Below, piece after piece: positions 10,266 to 22,853 of a DNA stretch of 64,000 nt (its first letter is position 1; every line of letters begins with the position of its first letter). The DNA lies in NCBI RefSeq assembly GCF_963681195.1, contig NZ_OY808997.1:2542001-2606000 (forward strand), read 5' to 3'. The translations under genes and the position numbers were made by a program. The notes beneath the pieces were generated by a model that saw nothing but the letters and a program-made list of their open reading frames with translations, had not been told where the DNA came from and ran no database searches. The DNA comes from Vibrio sp. 16 (lineage in GTDB: Bacteria; Pseudomonadota; Gammaproteobacteria; Enterobacterales; Vibrionaceae).

Positions 10266-10856
10266 GTGACCAAAAACAGTAAAATAGATCAGCAGCTGTT
10301 TTCAGCTCATGAACACGCATTAGAGCATCAAGCGTGCCCGAAATGCCAATCCGAGCAGCGCGATGGCGAGCTTCAGCTTCGCCATGGCAAGCATGGCCCA
10401 TTTCTTGGCTGTACCCTGTATCCAACCTGCGATTACATTAAACCATTACATCAAAATGATGGGCATATCATCAAAGAGCTTGGTGTGCCTTGCCCAGAAT
10501 GTGGCAACGAGTTGGTCCTTCGCCAAGGGCGTTACGGTATGTTTATTGGTTGTAGCCATTATCCGCAGTGCCACCATATTGAGTCTCAGGATCAACCTGA
10601 AGAAGAGCCAGAGTCACCGCATTTAACTTGCCCGGAATGTCACAAAGGCCATCTAGTTGAGCGCAAAACACGCTTTGGTAAGTTATTCTATGCCTGTGAT
10701 AACTACCCTAAATGCAAGTTTGCGGTTAACCTGCCTCCAGTCGCTGGGCAGTGCGAGAAGTGTGGTTTTCCATTACTGATTGAGAAAAAGCTAGCCAGTG
10801 GGGACCGATTACAGTGTGCTAATCGTAAATGTCATCACACCCAAGAGAACAAATAG
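10266..10856 (+). CDS. yrdD: Topoisomerase-like C4 zinc-finger DNA-binding protein YrdD
   Basis: The 196-residue protein consists of four tandem topoisomerase-type C4 zinc fingers. The pairs visible are CPKC/CTLYPTC, CPEC/CSHYPQC, CPEC/CDNYPKC and CEKC/CANRKC. These are the same modules as in the C-terminal domain of topoisomerase I, without the catalytic enzyme, so nucleic-acid binding is expected. The start is GTG (MTKNSKIDQQLFSAH) with only a weak ribosome-binding site, 12 bases after smg, which suggests translational coupling. It ends at a strong bidirectional terminator. Confidence 0.93.
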   Translation: MTKNSKIDQQLFSAHEHALEHQACPKCQSEQRDGELQLRHGKHGPFLGCTLYPTCDYIKPLHQNDGHIIKELGVPCPECGNELVLRQGRYGMFIGCSHYPQCHHIESQDQPEEEPESPHLTCPECHKGHLVERKTRFGKLFYACDNYPKCKFAVNLPPVAGQCEKCGFPLLIEKKLASGDRLQCANRKCHHTQENK

Positions 10857-10857
10857 C

Positions 10858-10884
10858 AAAACGGCGCCTAGAGCGCCGTTTTTG
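10858..10884 (+). terminator. Bidirectional terminator between yrdD and purK
   Basis: A ten-base perfect stem (AAAACGGCGC / GCGCCGTTTT) with a five-base loop and a following T-run lies between the convergent ends of yrdD and purK. Both strands give a T-rich tail, so it can serve both operons. Confidence 0.9.
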
Positions 10885-10901
10885 TTTACTGGTTATTAAG
10901 A

Positions 10902-12035
10902 TTACTCAGTGAAGTTCTCTGCGAAATTATGTACGGCTGGAAAAGCCTTCTTGTCTAGGACATCGGCGAGCGCACATAATTTGCGTTGCAGTTCGCCATT
11001 GTAATCACCACACACATTGATGTGGCCCATTTTACGGCCTTCGCGTTTCTCTTTTCCGTACCAATGCACATGGCAACCATCCATCGCGATCACAGCTTCT
11101 GGTAACGTATCTTCACCCAAAATGTTGATCATCGATGTGGATCGGATCAGCTTGGTTGACCCCAGTGGCATGCCACAAACGGCGCGCAGGTGGTTCTCAA
11201 ACTGACACGTTTCCGCGCCTTGTTGAGTCCAGTGACCAGAGTTGTGAACGCGCGGTGCGATTTCATTGACGAGTAAAGTGCCATCTACATCAAAGAACTC
11301 GAGGGCTAACACGCCCACGTAGTCGAGGCTGTTGGCAACCGCAGTGAACATGTTCTTCGCTTGTTCTTGTAGATCTGTGTCTGCAATAGCGGTAGACAGT
11401 GTCAGGACACCATTGGTATGAACGTTCTCCGCTAGAGGGTAAACCGCCACGTTGCCATCTTTGCCACGGGCACCAACCAGAGAGACTTCACGATTAAACG
11501 GGACAAACTCTTCAGCGACAATCGCTTGGGTTTCTGTCGCGGCAATGCATTCTGCCATTTCAGCCCAGATTGCATCTGCTTGATCTGCATCTCTTAAGCG
11601 CCACTGGCCCTTTCCGTCGTATCCGCCCAAAGCGCTTTTAAGCACCATAGGAATGCCTACGTGATGGATTGCATGATCAAAGTCTTCACGGGAGTTGATG
11701 ACGTAGTATTTTGCATTGCGTACGCCAGCATCATCGAGTAACTGCTTCTCGATGCGGCGGTCACCACCAGCTTTAATGGCCTGTGTTGATGGTAAGAACT
11801 TGCCACTTTGCTCACACACCGCAAGAATGTCATGAGGGATATGCTCAAACTCAGCAGTGATGACGTCAGCTTGCGCAATCGCATTCTCTAAACCATGGCC
11901 AGTCACCATTTGGGTTAGCGGATGAACGATATTTTTGCTCCCCACATCGTACGCAGAGATCTCGATGTTAAGAGGTGCGCCTGCCAATGACATCATACGA
12001 GCCAGTTGACCGGCACCTAGCACTAACACATGCAT
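10902..12035 (-). CDS. purK: 5-(carboxyamino)imidazole ribonucleotide synthase (ATPase subunit)
   Basis: The 377-residue ATP-grasp enzyme converts AIR, bicarbonate and ATP to N5-CAIR in de novo purine synthesis. It begins [20 protein letters not shown], the PurK signature. ATP-grasp features follow: [17 protein letters not shown], then [17 protein letters not shown] and the metal-binding [15 protein letters not shown] near residue 265. It starts four bases after the purE stop, with an AGAGGA ribosome-binding site, and forms the purEK operon. It is likely repressed by PurR through the operator upstream of purE. Confidence 0.97.
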   Translation of the reverse strand: MHVLVLGAGQLARMMSLAGAPLNIEISAYDVGSKNIVHPLTQMVTGHGLENAIAQADVITAEFEHIPHDILAVCEQSGKFLPSTQAIKAGGDRRIEKQLLDDAGVRNAKYYVINSREDFDHAIHHVGIPMVLKSALGGYDGKGQWRLRDADQADAIWAEMAECIAATETQAIVAEEFVPFNREVSLVGARGKDGNVAVYPLAENVHTNGVLTLSTAIADTDLQEQAKNMFTAVANSLDYVGVLALEFFDVDGTLLVNEIAPRVHNSGHWTQQGAETCQFENHLRAVCGMPLGSTKLIRSTSMINILGEDTLPEAVIAMDGCHVHWYGKEKREGRKMGHINVCGDYNGELQRKLCALADVLDKKAFPAVHNFAENFTE

Positions 12036-12039
12036 AGTA

Positions 12040-12525
12040 TTAGTCCTCTGCCGGATTTGGGTTAGCTAATACAGTTTCAGTCTGTTCACTGCGGAACGCT
12101 TCAACCTTAGCCATCACTTCTTCGTCATGCGTACCAAGGATTTGTGCCGCTAGTATACCTGCGTTTGCTGCGCCAGCTTCACCGATGGCTAGCGTGCCTA
12201 CCGCAATCCCTTTTGGCATTTGAACAATAGAATAGAGAGAATCTAAGCCACTCAATGCTCGTGACTGAACAGGAACACCAAGAACAGGCAAAGACGTAAA
12301 CGCCGCTGCCATGCCAGGTAAGTGAGCAGCGCCGCCGGCGCCGGCGATGATCACTTTAAGGCCACGTTCTTTCGCGCTAGTCGCGTAATCAGCGAGAAGT
12401 TGAGGAGTGCGGTGTGCAGAGACGACTTTTGTTTCGTACTCAACTCCGAATCTGTCTAGCATTTCTGCTGCTAGTTTCATTGTTGGCCAATCTGATTTTG
12501 AACCCATGATGATACCGACTTTCAT
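12040..12525 (-). CDS. purE: N5-carboxyaminoimidazole ribonucleotide mutase PurE
   Basis: The 161-residue class I PurE converts N5-CAIR to CAIR, the step after PurK. The diagnostic N-terminal motif [10 protein letters not shown] is present, followed by VSAHRTPQ (catalytic His region), the Gly-rich [14 protein letters not shown] and the [20 protein letters not shown] segment. The start is supported by AAGGAG. It is the promoter-proximal gene of purEK and diverges from tsaC. A PurR-type operator overlaps the -35 element of its promoter. Confidence 0.97.
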   Translation of the reverse strand: MKVGIIMGSKSDWPTMKLAAEMLDRFGVEYETKVVSAHRTPQLLADYATSAKERGLKVIIAGAGGAAHLPGMAAAFTSLPVLGVPVQSRALSGLDSLYSIVQMPKGIAVGTLAIGEAGAANAGILAAQILGTHDEEVMAKVEAFRSEQTETVLANPNPAED

Positions 12526-12575
12526 CTCGAACTCCTTAAAGCTGCGCGTAATAGGTGAGCATTCAATTTGTGCGC

Positions 12576-12613
12576 ATTATACGGGGATTTTACTCTTAAG
12601 CAAACGTTTGCGC
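12576..12613 (-). promoter_or_regulatory. purEK promoter with overlapping PurR operator
   Basis: On the minus strand a -35 TTGCTT (12598-12603) and a -10 TATAAT (12576-12581) are separated by 16 bases. The 16-base palindrome AAGCAAACGTTTGCGC (12598-12613) overlaps the -35 and matches the PurR box ACGCAAACGTTTGCGT at 14 of 16 positions. This is the same logic as in E. coli purEK, where PurR with hypoxanthine or guanine represses. Binding here is inferred, not shown. Confidence 0.85.
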
Positions 12614-12717
12614 CGGCGTTGAAATCAGATTGATACAATTTATAAATAAATAGCTTTAGTCACTGGTTGTGATTGTTTGTACACTTATCAAAAACAAAGA
12701 TTGAACAGGAAGTATTC

Positions 12718-13275
12718 GTGGATAATTTTGATCGAGCGCTCAACGCTTTAAATGATGGTGAAGTGATTGCCTACCCTACAGAGGGCGTATTTGGTGTCGG
12801 GTGTGATCCGGATAACCCAGAAGCTATTCAAAAACTACTAGAGCTCAAGCAGCGCCCTGTCGAAAAAGGGTTGATTTTGATTGCTGCAAGCTATGAGCAG
12901 CTGCTGCCCTACATTGATGAATCACAATTGACTGCGCAGCAGCTTGAGCAAGTCCATCAAACTTGGCCAGGTCCAGTCACTTGGATAATGCCTTGCAGCG
13001 ATAAAGTGTCCAACTGGGTTTCTGGCCAATTCGATTCTATTGCAGTGCGTGTAACGGATCATCCTTTGGTACAAAAGATGTGTAATGCGTTTGGAAAGCC
13101 GTTAACCTCTACCAGCGCGAACCTAACCGGTGAACCGCCATGTATGACCACAGAACAAGTCTATCAGCAGCTAGGCGATAAGCTGGTGGCTGTTTTGGAA
13201 GGTGAAACGGGTGGAAGAGAAAAGCCTAGTGAGATTCGTGATGCGAAAACGTCACAAGTATTAAGACAAGGCTAA
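12718..13275 (+). CDS. tsaC: Threonylcarbamoyl-AMP synthase TsaC (YrdC/RimN)
   Basis: The 185-residue enzyme makes threonylcarbamoyl-AMP from Thr, bicarbonate and ATP for the universal t6A37 tRNA modification. The Sua5/YciO/YrdC fold is recognised from [15 protein letters not shown] near residue 20, then [16 protein letters not shown] and [10 protein letters not shown], with [13 protein letters not shown] later. I chose the GTG at 12718, giving [16 protein letters not shown], because AGGAAG lies seven bases upstream and it matches the family N-terminus. An in-frame TTG 45 bases earlier gives a non-conserved extension. It is the first gene of tsaC-hemF-aroE-yrdB and diverges from purE. Confidence 0.95.
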   Translation: MDNFDRALNALNDGEVIAYPTEGVFGVGCDPDNPEAIQKLLELKQRPVEKGLILIAASYEQLLPYIDESQLTAQQLEQVHQTWPGPVTWIMPCSDKVSNWVSGQFDSIAVRVTDHPLVQKMCNAFGKPLTSTSANLTGEPPCMTTEQVYQQLGDKLVAVLEGETGGREKPSEIRDAKTSQVLRQG

Positions 13276-14211
<936 letters not shown>

Positions 14212-14239
14212 GACTTTCTTCAATATATAGATAGTGATA

Positions 14240-14268
14240 GGGTCAATGTTTCGCATTGGCCCTTTTTT
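14240..14268 (+). terminator. Intrinsic terminator between hemF and aroE
   Basis: A nine-base stem GGGTCAATG / CATTGGCCC (one G-U pair), five-base loop and TTTTTT lie 28 bases after the hemF stop and only 19 bases before the aroE start. It would attenuate aroE expression from the upstream genes. Confidence 0.88.
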
Positions 14269-14287
14269 AGTTCTGCAGGTAAAGGAA

Positions 14288-15121
14288 ATGACTCAGCAAA
14301 TAGATCGTTACGCCGTTTTTGGTAATCCCATCTCTCAAAGTAAATCGCCTTTTATTCATACCCTATTTGCTCGTCAAACCAATCAGTCATTGATCTATAC
14401 TGCAGAAAGCCCAAATAAGGACGCGTTTCAACAAGCGGCGTCTGAGTTTTTTGCTCAAGGTGGTAAAGGCTGCAATGTCACGGTTCCATTTAAGGAAGAT
14501 GCTTATCGCTTTGCCAATCGACTGACAGAGCGTGCTCAGTTGGCTGGGGCGGTGAATACGCTAAAGAAGCTCGATGATGGTGAGATTATTGGTGACAACA
14601 CCGATGGTGAAGGGCTAGTGCAAGACTTACTTCAATATCAAGCGCCTTTAAAAGGAGCGCGTATTTTACTTATTGGTGCAGGTGGTGCCGCGCGTGGCGT
14701 CATTAAGCCACTATTAGATCAGCAGCCCGCTGAACTTGTTGTTACCAACCGAACCTTTGCTAAAGCGCAACTGCTTGCCGAGATGTTTGCTCCGTATGGA
14801 ACGATTAGCGCTTGTGAGATGAGTGACGTCAACCAAGCGTTTGACGTGATCATCAACTCCACCTCTTCTAGCTTGAGCGGTGAACTACCAGAGATATCCG
14901 CAGCTATCTTTACGGAACAGGCGGTAGTGTATGACATGATGTATGGCGCGGGTAAAACGACCTTCAATCAGTGGGCACATGAGCATGGGGTGGTGCAAGT
15001 CTTTGATGGATTAGGAATGCTGGTCGGTCAAGCGGCAGAAAGCTTTATGCTTTGGCGTGGTTTAAGACCAGGTACCAAACAAATTTTACGTGAGTTGAGA
15101 AAGAACCTAGAGGGATTGTAA
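14288..15121 (+). CDS. aroE: Shikimate dehydrogenase (NADP+)
   Basis: The 277-residue enzyme reduces 3-dehydroshikimate to shikimate in aromatic amino acid synthesis. Signatures are [17 protein letters not shown] (substrate-binding Ser-x-Ser), [11 protein letters not shown] (catalytic Lys), [21 protein letters not shown] (catalytic Asp) and the NADP-binding [15 protein letters not shown] chose the ATG at 14288 ([12 protein letters not shown]), preceded by AAAGGA and conserved in the family. The longer open frame would begin inside the preceding terminator. It overlaps yrdB by one base (TAATG). Confidence 0.97.
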   Translation: MTQQIDRYAVFGNPISQSKSPFIHTLFARQTNQSLIYTAESPNKDAFQQAASEFFAQGGKGCNVTVPFKEDAYRFANRLTERAQLAGAVNTLKKLDDGEIIGDNTDGEGLVQDLLQYQAPLKGARILLIGAGGAARGVIKPLLDQQPAELVVTNRTFAKAQLLAEMFAPYGTISACEMSDVNQAFDVIINSTSSSLSGELPEISAAIFTEQAVVYDMMYGAGKTTFNQWAHEHGVVQVFDGLGMLVGQAAESFMLWRGLRPGTKQILRELRKNLEGL

Positions 15122-15387
15122 TGAATCAATCGATCTTATTCCCAGACATGCAAACATGGGATGAAGACAAACAAGCTGTTCTCTTTCCAGCGCAGCAATC
15201 AGGTGCTCTGATTCAATGCCTAGTGAGTATCAGTGAACTGAAACAGCTGTCGGGACAGGACATCGAGAACGAACAGCAAGCTCTGGAAGTCTTTTCACAA
15301 TATCGATTCGATCTTGAAGAGCTTGCTGAAGAACTAATTGAAGAGGAAGAATTCAACTCAGAAGGTAATATAGAGGTTGTTAGTTAA
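15121..15387 (+). CDS. yrdB: DUF1488 family protein YrdB
   Basis: The 88-residue acidic protein resembles E. coli YrdB (DUF1488): the start [15 protein letters not shown] is very close to that of YrdB, and YRFDLEELAEELIEEE occupies the C-terminal half. No function is established. Translational coupling to aroE is likely from the one-base TAATG overlap. The gene order aroE-yrdB followed by convergent yrdA is as in E. coli. Its 3' end overlaps the yrdA 3' end by eight bases. Confidence 0.9.
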   Translation: MNQSILFPDMQTWDEDKQAVLFPAQQSGALIQCLVSISELKQLSGQDIENEQQALEVFSQYRFDLEELAEELIEEEEFNSEGNIEVVS

Positions 15388-15928
15388 TCTTTTTAACCTC
15401 ATGTAGGTAATCTTCTTTATTCTGCACATAGTTATCCGCAGACTTCTGTAAGAAAGCTCGTTCCTTATCGTTGAGGGGGCGAGCTTGCTTGACCGGACTT
15501 CCTACATAAAGGTAACCGCTTTCGAGTCGCTTTCCTGGGGGGACCAGACTGCCCGCACCAATCATTACCTCTTCTTCTATAATAGCGGCGTCTAATACAA
15601 TCGCGCCCATACCGACCAAAACGCGATCTTTAATCACGCAGCCATGCAGCATCACCTTATGTCCGATCGTGACATCATTTCCAATAATCAGAGGGTATCC
15701 GTTAGGGTTCTCTTTATTCTTATGGGTGACATGCAAAACACTACCATCTTGAACATTAGTGCGTTCGCCGATATGGATATGGTTTACATCACCTCGTGCA
15801 GCCACCAATGGCCAGATGCTTGAGTCGCTGCCGATTTTGATATCACCAACCAAAACAGAGCTACTATCTATATAGACGCGCTCACCAATCTGAGGGGAAA
15901 TACCTTTGTAACTGCGTAGTGAGCTCAT
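15380..15928 (-). CDS. yrdA: Gamma-carbonic-anhydrase-like hexapeptide protein YrdA
   Basis: The 182-residue protein has hexapeptide repeats of a left-handed beta-helix, as in the gamma-class carbonic anhydrase-like family (for example VYIDSSSVLVGDIKIG, HIGERTNVQDGSVLHV, IGHKVMLHGCVI, VGMGAIVLDAAI, IGAGSLVPPGK). His residues at the positions expected for trimer-interface metal binding are present (HVTHKN, GHKVMLHG). Activity is not proven for most members. The start is supported by AAAGGAT. It is the last protein gene before the rRNA operon, as in the E. coli yrdA-rrnD neighbourhood. Confidence 0.93.
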   Translation of the reverse strand: MSSLRSYKGISPQIGERVYIDSSSVLVGDIKIGSDSSIWPLVAARGDVNHIHIGERTNVQDGSVLHVTHKNKENPNGYPLIIGNDVTIGHKVMLHGCVIKDRVLVGMGAIVLDAAIIEEEVMIGAGSLVPPGKRLESGYLYVGSPVKQARPLNDKERAFLQKSADNYVQNKEDYLHEVKKIN

Positions 15929-16049
15929 GTATTTATCCTTTTACTCTTGTTATATCGTGCTTATAGGCTTAGAAAAGTACTAAAAATAGGTCGTTTTGAA
16001 TAGAAAATACCCAAACAATAAAAAAATCAAAAAAAACTGCAAAAAGGGC

Positions 16050-16077
16050 TTGCCAATGTGATGGCGATCTCTATAAT
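16050..16077 (+). promoter_or_regulatory. rrn P1 promoter
   Basis: -35 TTGCCA (16050-16055) and a consensus -10 TATAAT (16072-16077) are spaced by 16 bases and followed by the GC-rich discriminator GCCCCCTCGC typical of stringently controlled rRNA promoters. A-tracts upstream resemble an UP element. Confidence 0.8.
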
Positions 16078-16178
16078 GCCCCCTCGCTGACACGGGAACG
16101 CTTCGAAAGAAACGAGAGCCCAGTTAGCAAGGTCAATTAGCCAAGCGGAAACGCTTGAAAAAAGTTTGAAAAAAGTGG

Positions 16179-16206
16179 TTGACACTAAACTTTATCTCGC
16201 TAAAAT
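16179..16206 (+). promoter_or_regulatory. rrn P2 promoter
   Basis: A consensus -35 TTGACA (16179-16184), 16-base spacer and -10 TAAAAT (16201-16206), followed by a C-rich discriminator (GACCGCCTC). It lies about 130 bases downstream of P1, as in tandem rrn promoters. Confidence 0.85.
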
Positions 16207-16246
16207 GACCGCCTCTTCCGAAGTGATATGAGTCACAAAGAAGAGA

Positions 16247-16257
16247 GCTCTTTAACA
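16247..16257 (+). promoter_or_regulatory. boxA antitermination element in the 16S leader
   Basis: GCTCTTTAACA matches the enterobacterial rrn boxA (TGCTCTTTAACA), the NusB-S10 binding site of the rRNA antitermination complex. Confidence 0.85.
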
Positions 16258-16429
16258 ATATAAACCTATCAATCTGTGTGGGCACTCGTTGATGATAATC
16301 CAAATAGTTTCTTCGGAAACAATTTAGGTTTCAATGAAACGAAGTGACCACTGAATCGAAAGATTCAGCACAGTCAATTCAAACATTACTTTATGTAATG
16401 TTCAGTATTCATTGAGCCGACAAAATCTT

Positions 16430-17981
<1,552 letters not shown>

Positions 17982-18069
17982 TACGATGATTATTGCGATG
18001 AGTGTTCACACAGATTGATGGTTTATAAAGTTTAAGAGATAGAAGATATCCCAATATCTTCAACTTAGT

Positions 18070-18145
18070 GTCCCGTTCGTCTAGAGGCCTAGGACACCGC
18101 CCTTTCACGGCGGTAACAGGGGTTCGACTCCCCTACGGGATACCA
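18070..18145 (+). tRNA. tRNA-Glu (anticodon TTC)
   Basis: A 76-base cloverleaf with encoded CCA. The anticodon stem CCGCC/GGCGG encloses CTTTCAC, anticodon TTC. The acceptor pairs GTCCCGT with ACGGGAT, so the terminal 1-72 pair is G-U rather than the G-C of E. coli. It is the first of three spacer tRNAs. Confidence 0.97.
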
Positions 18146-18147
18146 TT

Positions 18148-18223
18148 GGGTCGTTAGCTCAGTTGGTAGAGCAGTTGACTTTTAATCAATTGGTCGCAGG
18201 TTCGAATCCTGCACGACCCACCA
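18148..18223 (+). tRNA. tRNA-Lys (anticodon TTT)
   Basis: A 76-base cloverleaf with encoded CCA. The acceptor GGGTCGT pairs with ACGACCC, and the anticodon loop CTTTTAA gives TTT. It is separated from tRNA-Glu by only two bases in the spacer transcript. Confidence 0.97.
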
Positions 18224-18253
18224 TTCTTCTCCACGAAGAATCAAAACTTATGT

Positions 18254-18329
18254 GGGCGATTAGCTCAGTTGGGAGAGCACCTGCCTTACAAGCAGGGGGT
18301 CACTGGTTCGAGCCCGGTATCGCCCACCA
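18254..18329 (+). tRNA. tRNA-Val (anticodon TAC)
   Basis: A 76-base cloverleaf with encoded CCA. The acceptor GGGCGAT pairs with ATCGCCC, and the anticodon loop CTTACAA gives TAC. It completes the Glu-Lys-Val (GLV) spacer type known from vibrios. Confidence 0.97.
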
Positions 18330-18637
18330 TTCTCTAAATGTTTTTGGATTAGGATTTCCAAACCACTTCAGTAAAACGTGTGTGGTTGGAGTTTTCGACC
18401 GTCTAAGAATATTTAGAAAATGTATTTCTTCGGAAAGCATAGCTCTTTAACAATTTGGAAAGCTGACAAATCAACAAATTATTGTTGATTGTAAAGTTCT
18501 CAATGTTTGTCTTTATGACAAACACCAAACAACACATTCAAGTGTTCTTGGAATTTGAGTCCGGCAAAATCGTGTCTGCACATGTATAAAAATGCAGACA
18601 ACTTTGGTTACGTAACAAAGACCCTTTGGGGTTGTAT
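18330..18637 (+). other. 16S-23S spacer downstream of tRNA-Val
   Basis: This roughly 308-base stretch has no gene. It contains a boxA at 18442, and the sequence flanking 23S that would form the RNase III processing stem. Near-complementary segments such as AATTTGAGTCCGG lie in it. A short open frame here overlaps the tRNAs and is not credible. Confidence 0.75.
18442..18452 (+). promoter_or_regulatory. boxA antitermination element before 23S
   Basis: GCTCTTTAACA, followed by ATTTGG, matches the spacer boxA that renews antitermination upstream of 23S in E. coli rrn operons. Confidence 0.85.
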
Positions 18638-21526
<2,889 letters not shown>

Positions 21527-21608
21527 ACAACACCCAAAGGGTTTTGATGGACTCAAACTAGAACATTGAATGTGTAAGAACGCAAACAGCTTTCCAGATT
21601 AAAGAATT

Positions 21609-21728
21609 TGCTTGGCGACCATAGCGATTTGGACCCACCTGATTCCATGCCGAACTCAGAAGTGAAACGAATTAGCGCCGATGGTAGTGTGGGGCTTCCC
21701 CATGTGAGAGTAGGACATCGCCAGGCTT
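21609..21728 (+). rRNA. rrf: 5S ribosomal RNA
   Basis: About 120 bases. TGCTTGGCGACC at the 5' end pairs with the terminal GGACATCGCCAGGC, and the core CCATGCCGAACTCAGAAGTG and GCGCCGATGGTAGTGTGGGG are canonical. End positions may be off by a base or two. Confidence 0.96.
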
Positions 21729-21832
21729 CCAATTTATTTTCACTTTTTTAAAAAGTGAAGACAAAAAGGTATCGTTACCCGTAATACGTGTAACAACATC
21801 ATCAGTGTACTAATCTGACGATGACAATTTGT

Positions 21833-21923
21833 GGAGAGATGGCTGAGTGGTTGAAAGCACCGGTCTTGAAAACCGGCATACGTTAATAGCGTATCTAGGG
21901 TTCAAATCCCTATCTCTCCGCCA
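21833..21923 (+). tRNA. tRNA-Ser (anticodon TGA)
   Basis: A 91-base class II tRNA with a long variable arm (ATACGTTAATAGCGTAT) and encoded CCA. The acceptor GGAGAGAT pairs with ATCTCTCC, and the anticodon loop CTTGAAA gives TGA (codon UCA). It lies about 105 bases after 5S and just before a strong terminator, so it is probably the distal gene of the rrn transcript. Confidence 0.97.
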
Positions 21924-21932
21924 CATTGAAAA

Positions 21933-21960
21933 GCCTCGCTAGAAATAGCGAGGCTTTTTT
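21933..21960 (+). terminator. Terminator of the rrn / tRNA-Ser transcript
   Basis: A perfect nine-base stem GCCTCGCTA / TAGCGAGGC with a GAAA tetraloop and a T6 tail directly after tRNA-Ser. Confidence 0.93.
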
Positions 21961-22004
21961 CATTTCATCTCTGTATAAATTGCGTTTCTGTCATCAGTGA
22001 GTGC

Positions 22005-22726
22005 TTAGTAGTATTGCTTGTAGATGGCGTCTGTTTCTCCACTCTCTTTCATTTCCCTTAATATCTTTTCAATCTGGAATACTTTGGAATCTGTACTGAG
22101 CGTTACGGGAAAGTTAGTGGGACTCAACTCTTGGCTAGGATCAAAATGGGGATTTGGGGCTTCCGAATAGTGCTCAGATAGTAGAGCAGTGAAGCGCGGT
22201 TATAGATATAAAAGTCGCCTCGTTTTTTCCTCAATAGATAGACTGCTTTGTCGATAGTCATTTCCGGGACAGCATAGATGCGAATGTTCTCGAGATCTCG
22301 GACAAAGTCTGGAGAGCCAAGAGATTGCAGGATTGTTGCGCCTTCTAACTCTTCCAAATGATTTATATCAGCAAAGTCAGAGCGTGATATGCCTATTTCC
22401 CCTCCGGGAAATCCGTTTTCAATGTAGTAGGTGTACAGGGCTCTGTACTCGTTGTAGTTAAAGCCTGGATAGAAGTCTATTTCACCATCTTCGAGCTGTT
22501 TCAGGATACGTTTCTTGGGTCCACGAATAATTTTCAATTCACAACCTAGATGATCCGCCATGGCTTGATAGAAGTGTTGATAAAGACCACTGTTGTCAGG
22601 GGAAGCGGAAATCAGTGGGAGCCTTTCATTCGTGCGATAACCCATTTTTAAGATGCAGGTGTCGGCAGACCATGAACTGCTAGCGTACATGAGTAATGAC
22701 CACCATATCCAAGCCTTCCATTGCAT
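22005..22726 (-). pseudogene. Frameshifted periplasmic substrate-binding (SBP_bac_3-like) protein gene
   Basis: The first reading frame starts at the ATG 22726 (MQWKAWIWWSLLMYASSSWS, a signal peptide, with GAAGGAG seven bases upstream) and runs about 200 residues as a bacterial solute-binding-like domain before a stop at 22124. The other frame then continues downstream with PNPHFDPSQELSP and VTLSTDSKVFQIEKIL, and finishes with a typical ETDAIYKQYY end at 22005. Only together do they give a full domain of about 240 residues. The combined length is one base short of a multiple of three, so a single missing base between 22127 and 22199 explains it. That base could be a real mutation, an assembly error or recoding. 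Extracellular solute-binding domains of this type feed transporters or sensors. The GGDEF-EAL gene lies 127 bases upstream on the same strand. Confidence 0.8.
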
Positions 22727-22853
22727 GCTGTACTCCTTCAAAATTATGTTGAGGGAACACATACAGTTTAGCCAACGTTGAGGGATATGGATCGTAAGAG
22801 GTGGATTGCAACTGTAGCTCTAATTTGAAAACTGGGAGGGGGGATTGGTACCA

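Larger units (their letters stand above)
15929..16429 (+). promoter_or_regulatory. rRNA operon control region and 16S leader
   Basis: This 500-base gene-free stretch is the rrn control region. Its first part (about 15960-16045) is very A/T-rich, with A-tracts of UP-element character just upstream of P1. Two promoters (P1 at 16050, P2 at 16179) and a boxA (16247) follow, then a leader that reaches the 16S start at 16430. The yrdA start and its promoter must also lie at the left edge. I see no open reading frame worth calling. Confidence 0.85.

Noticed and set aside
18163..18450. A 95-residue open frame across tRNA-Lys, tRNA-Val and the spacer
   Set aside because: It is read through two clear tRNA genes; its apparent sequence comes from tRNA.
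22124..22762. The first frame of the binding-protein gene as a complete 212-residue gene
   Set aside because: Its C-terminus is out of frame with a coherent continuation, and the best ribosome-binding site supports the later ATG at 22726.
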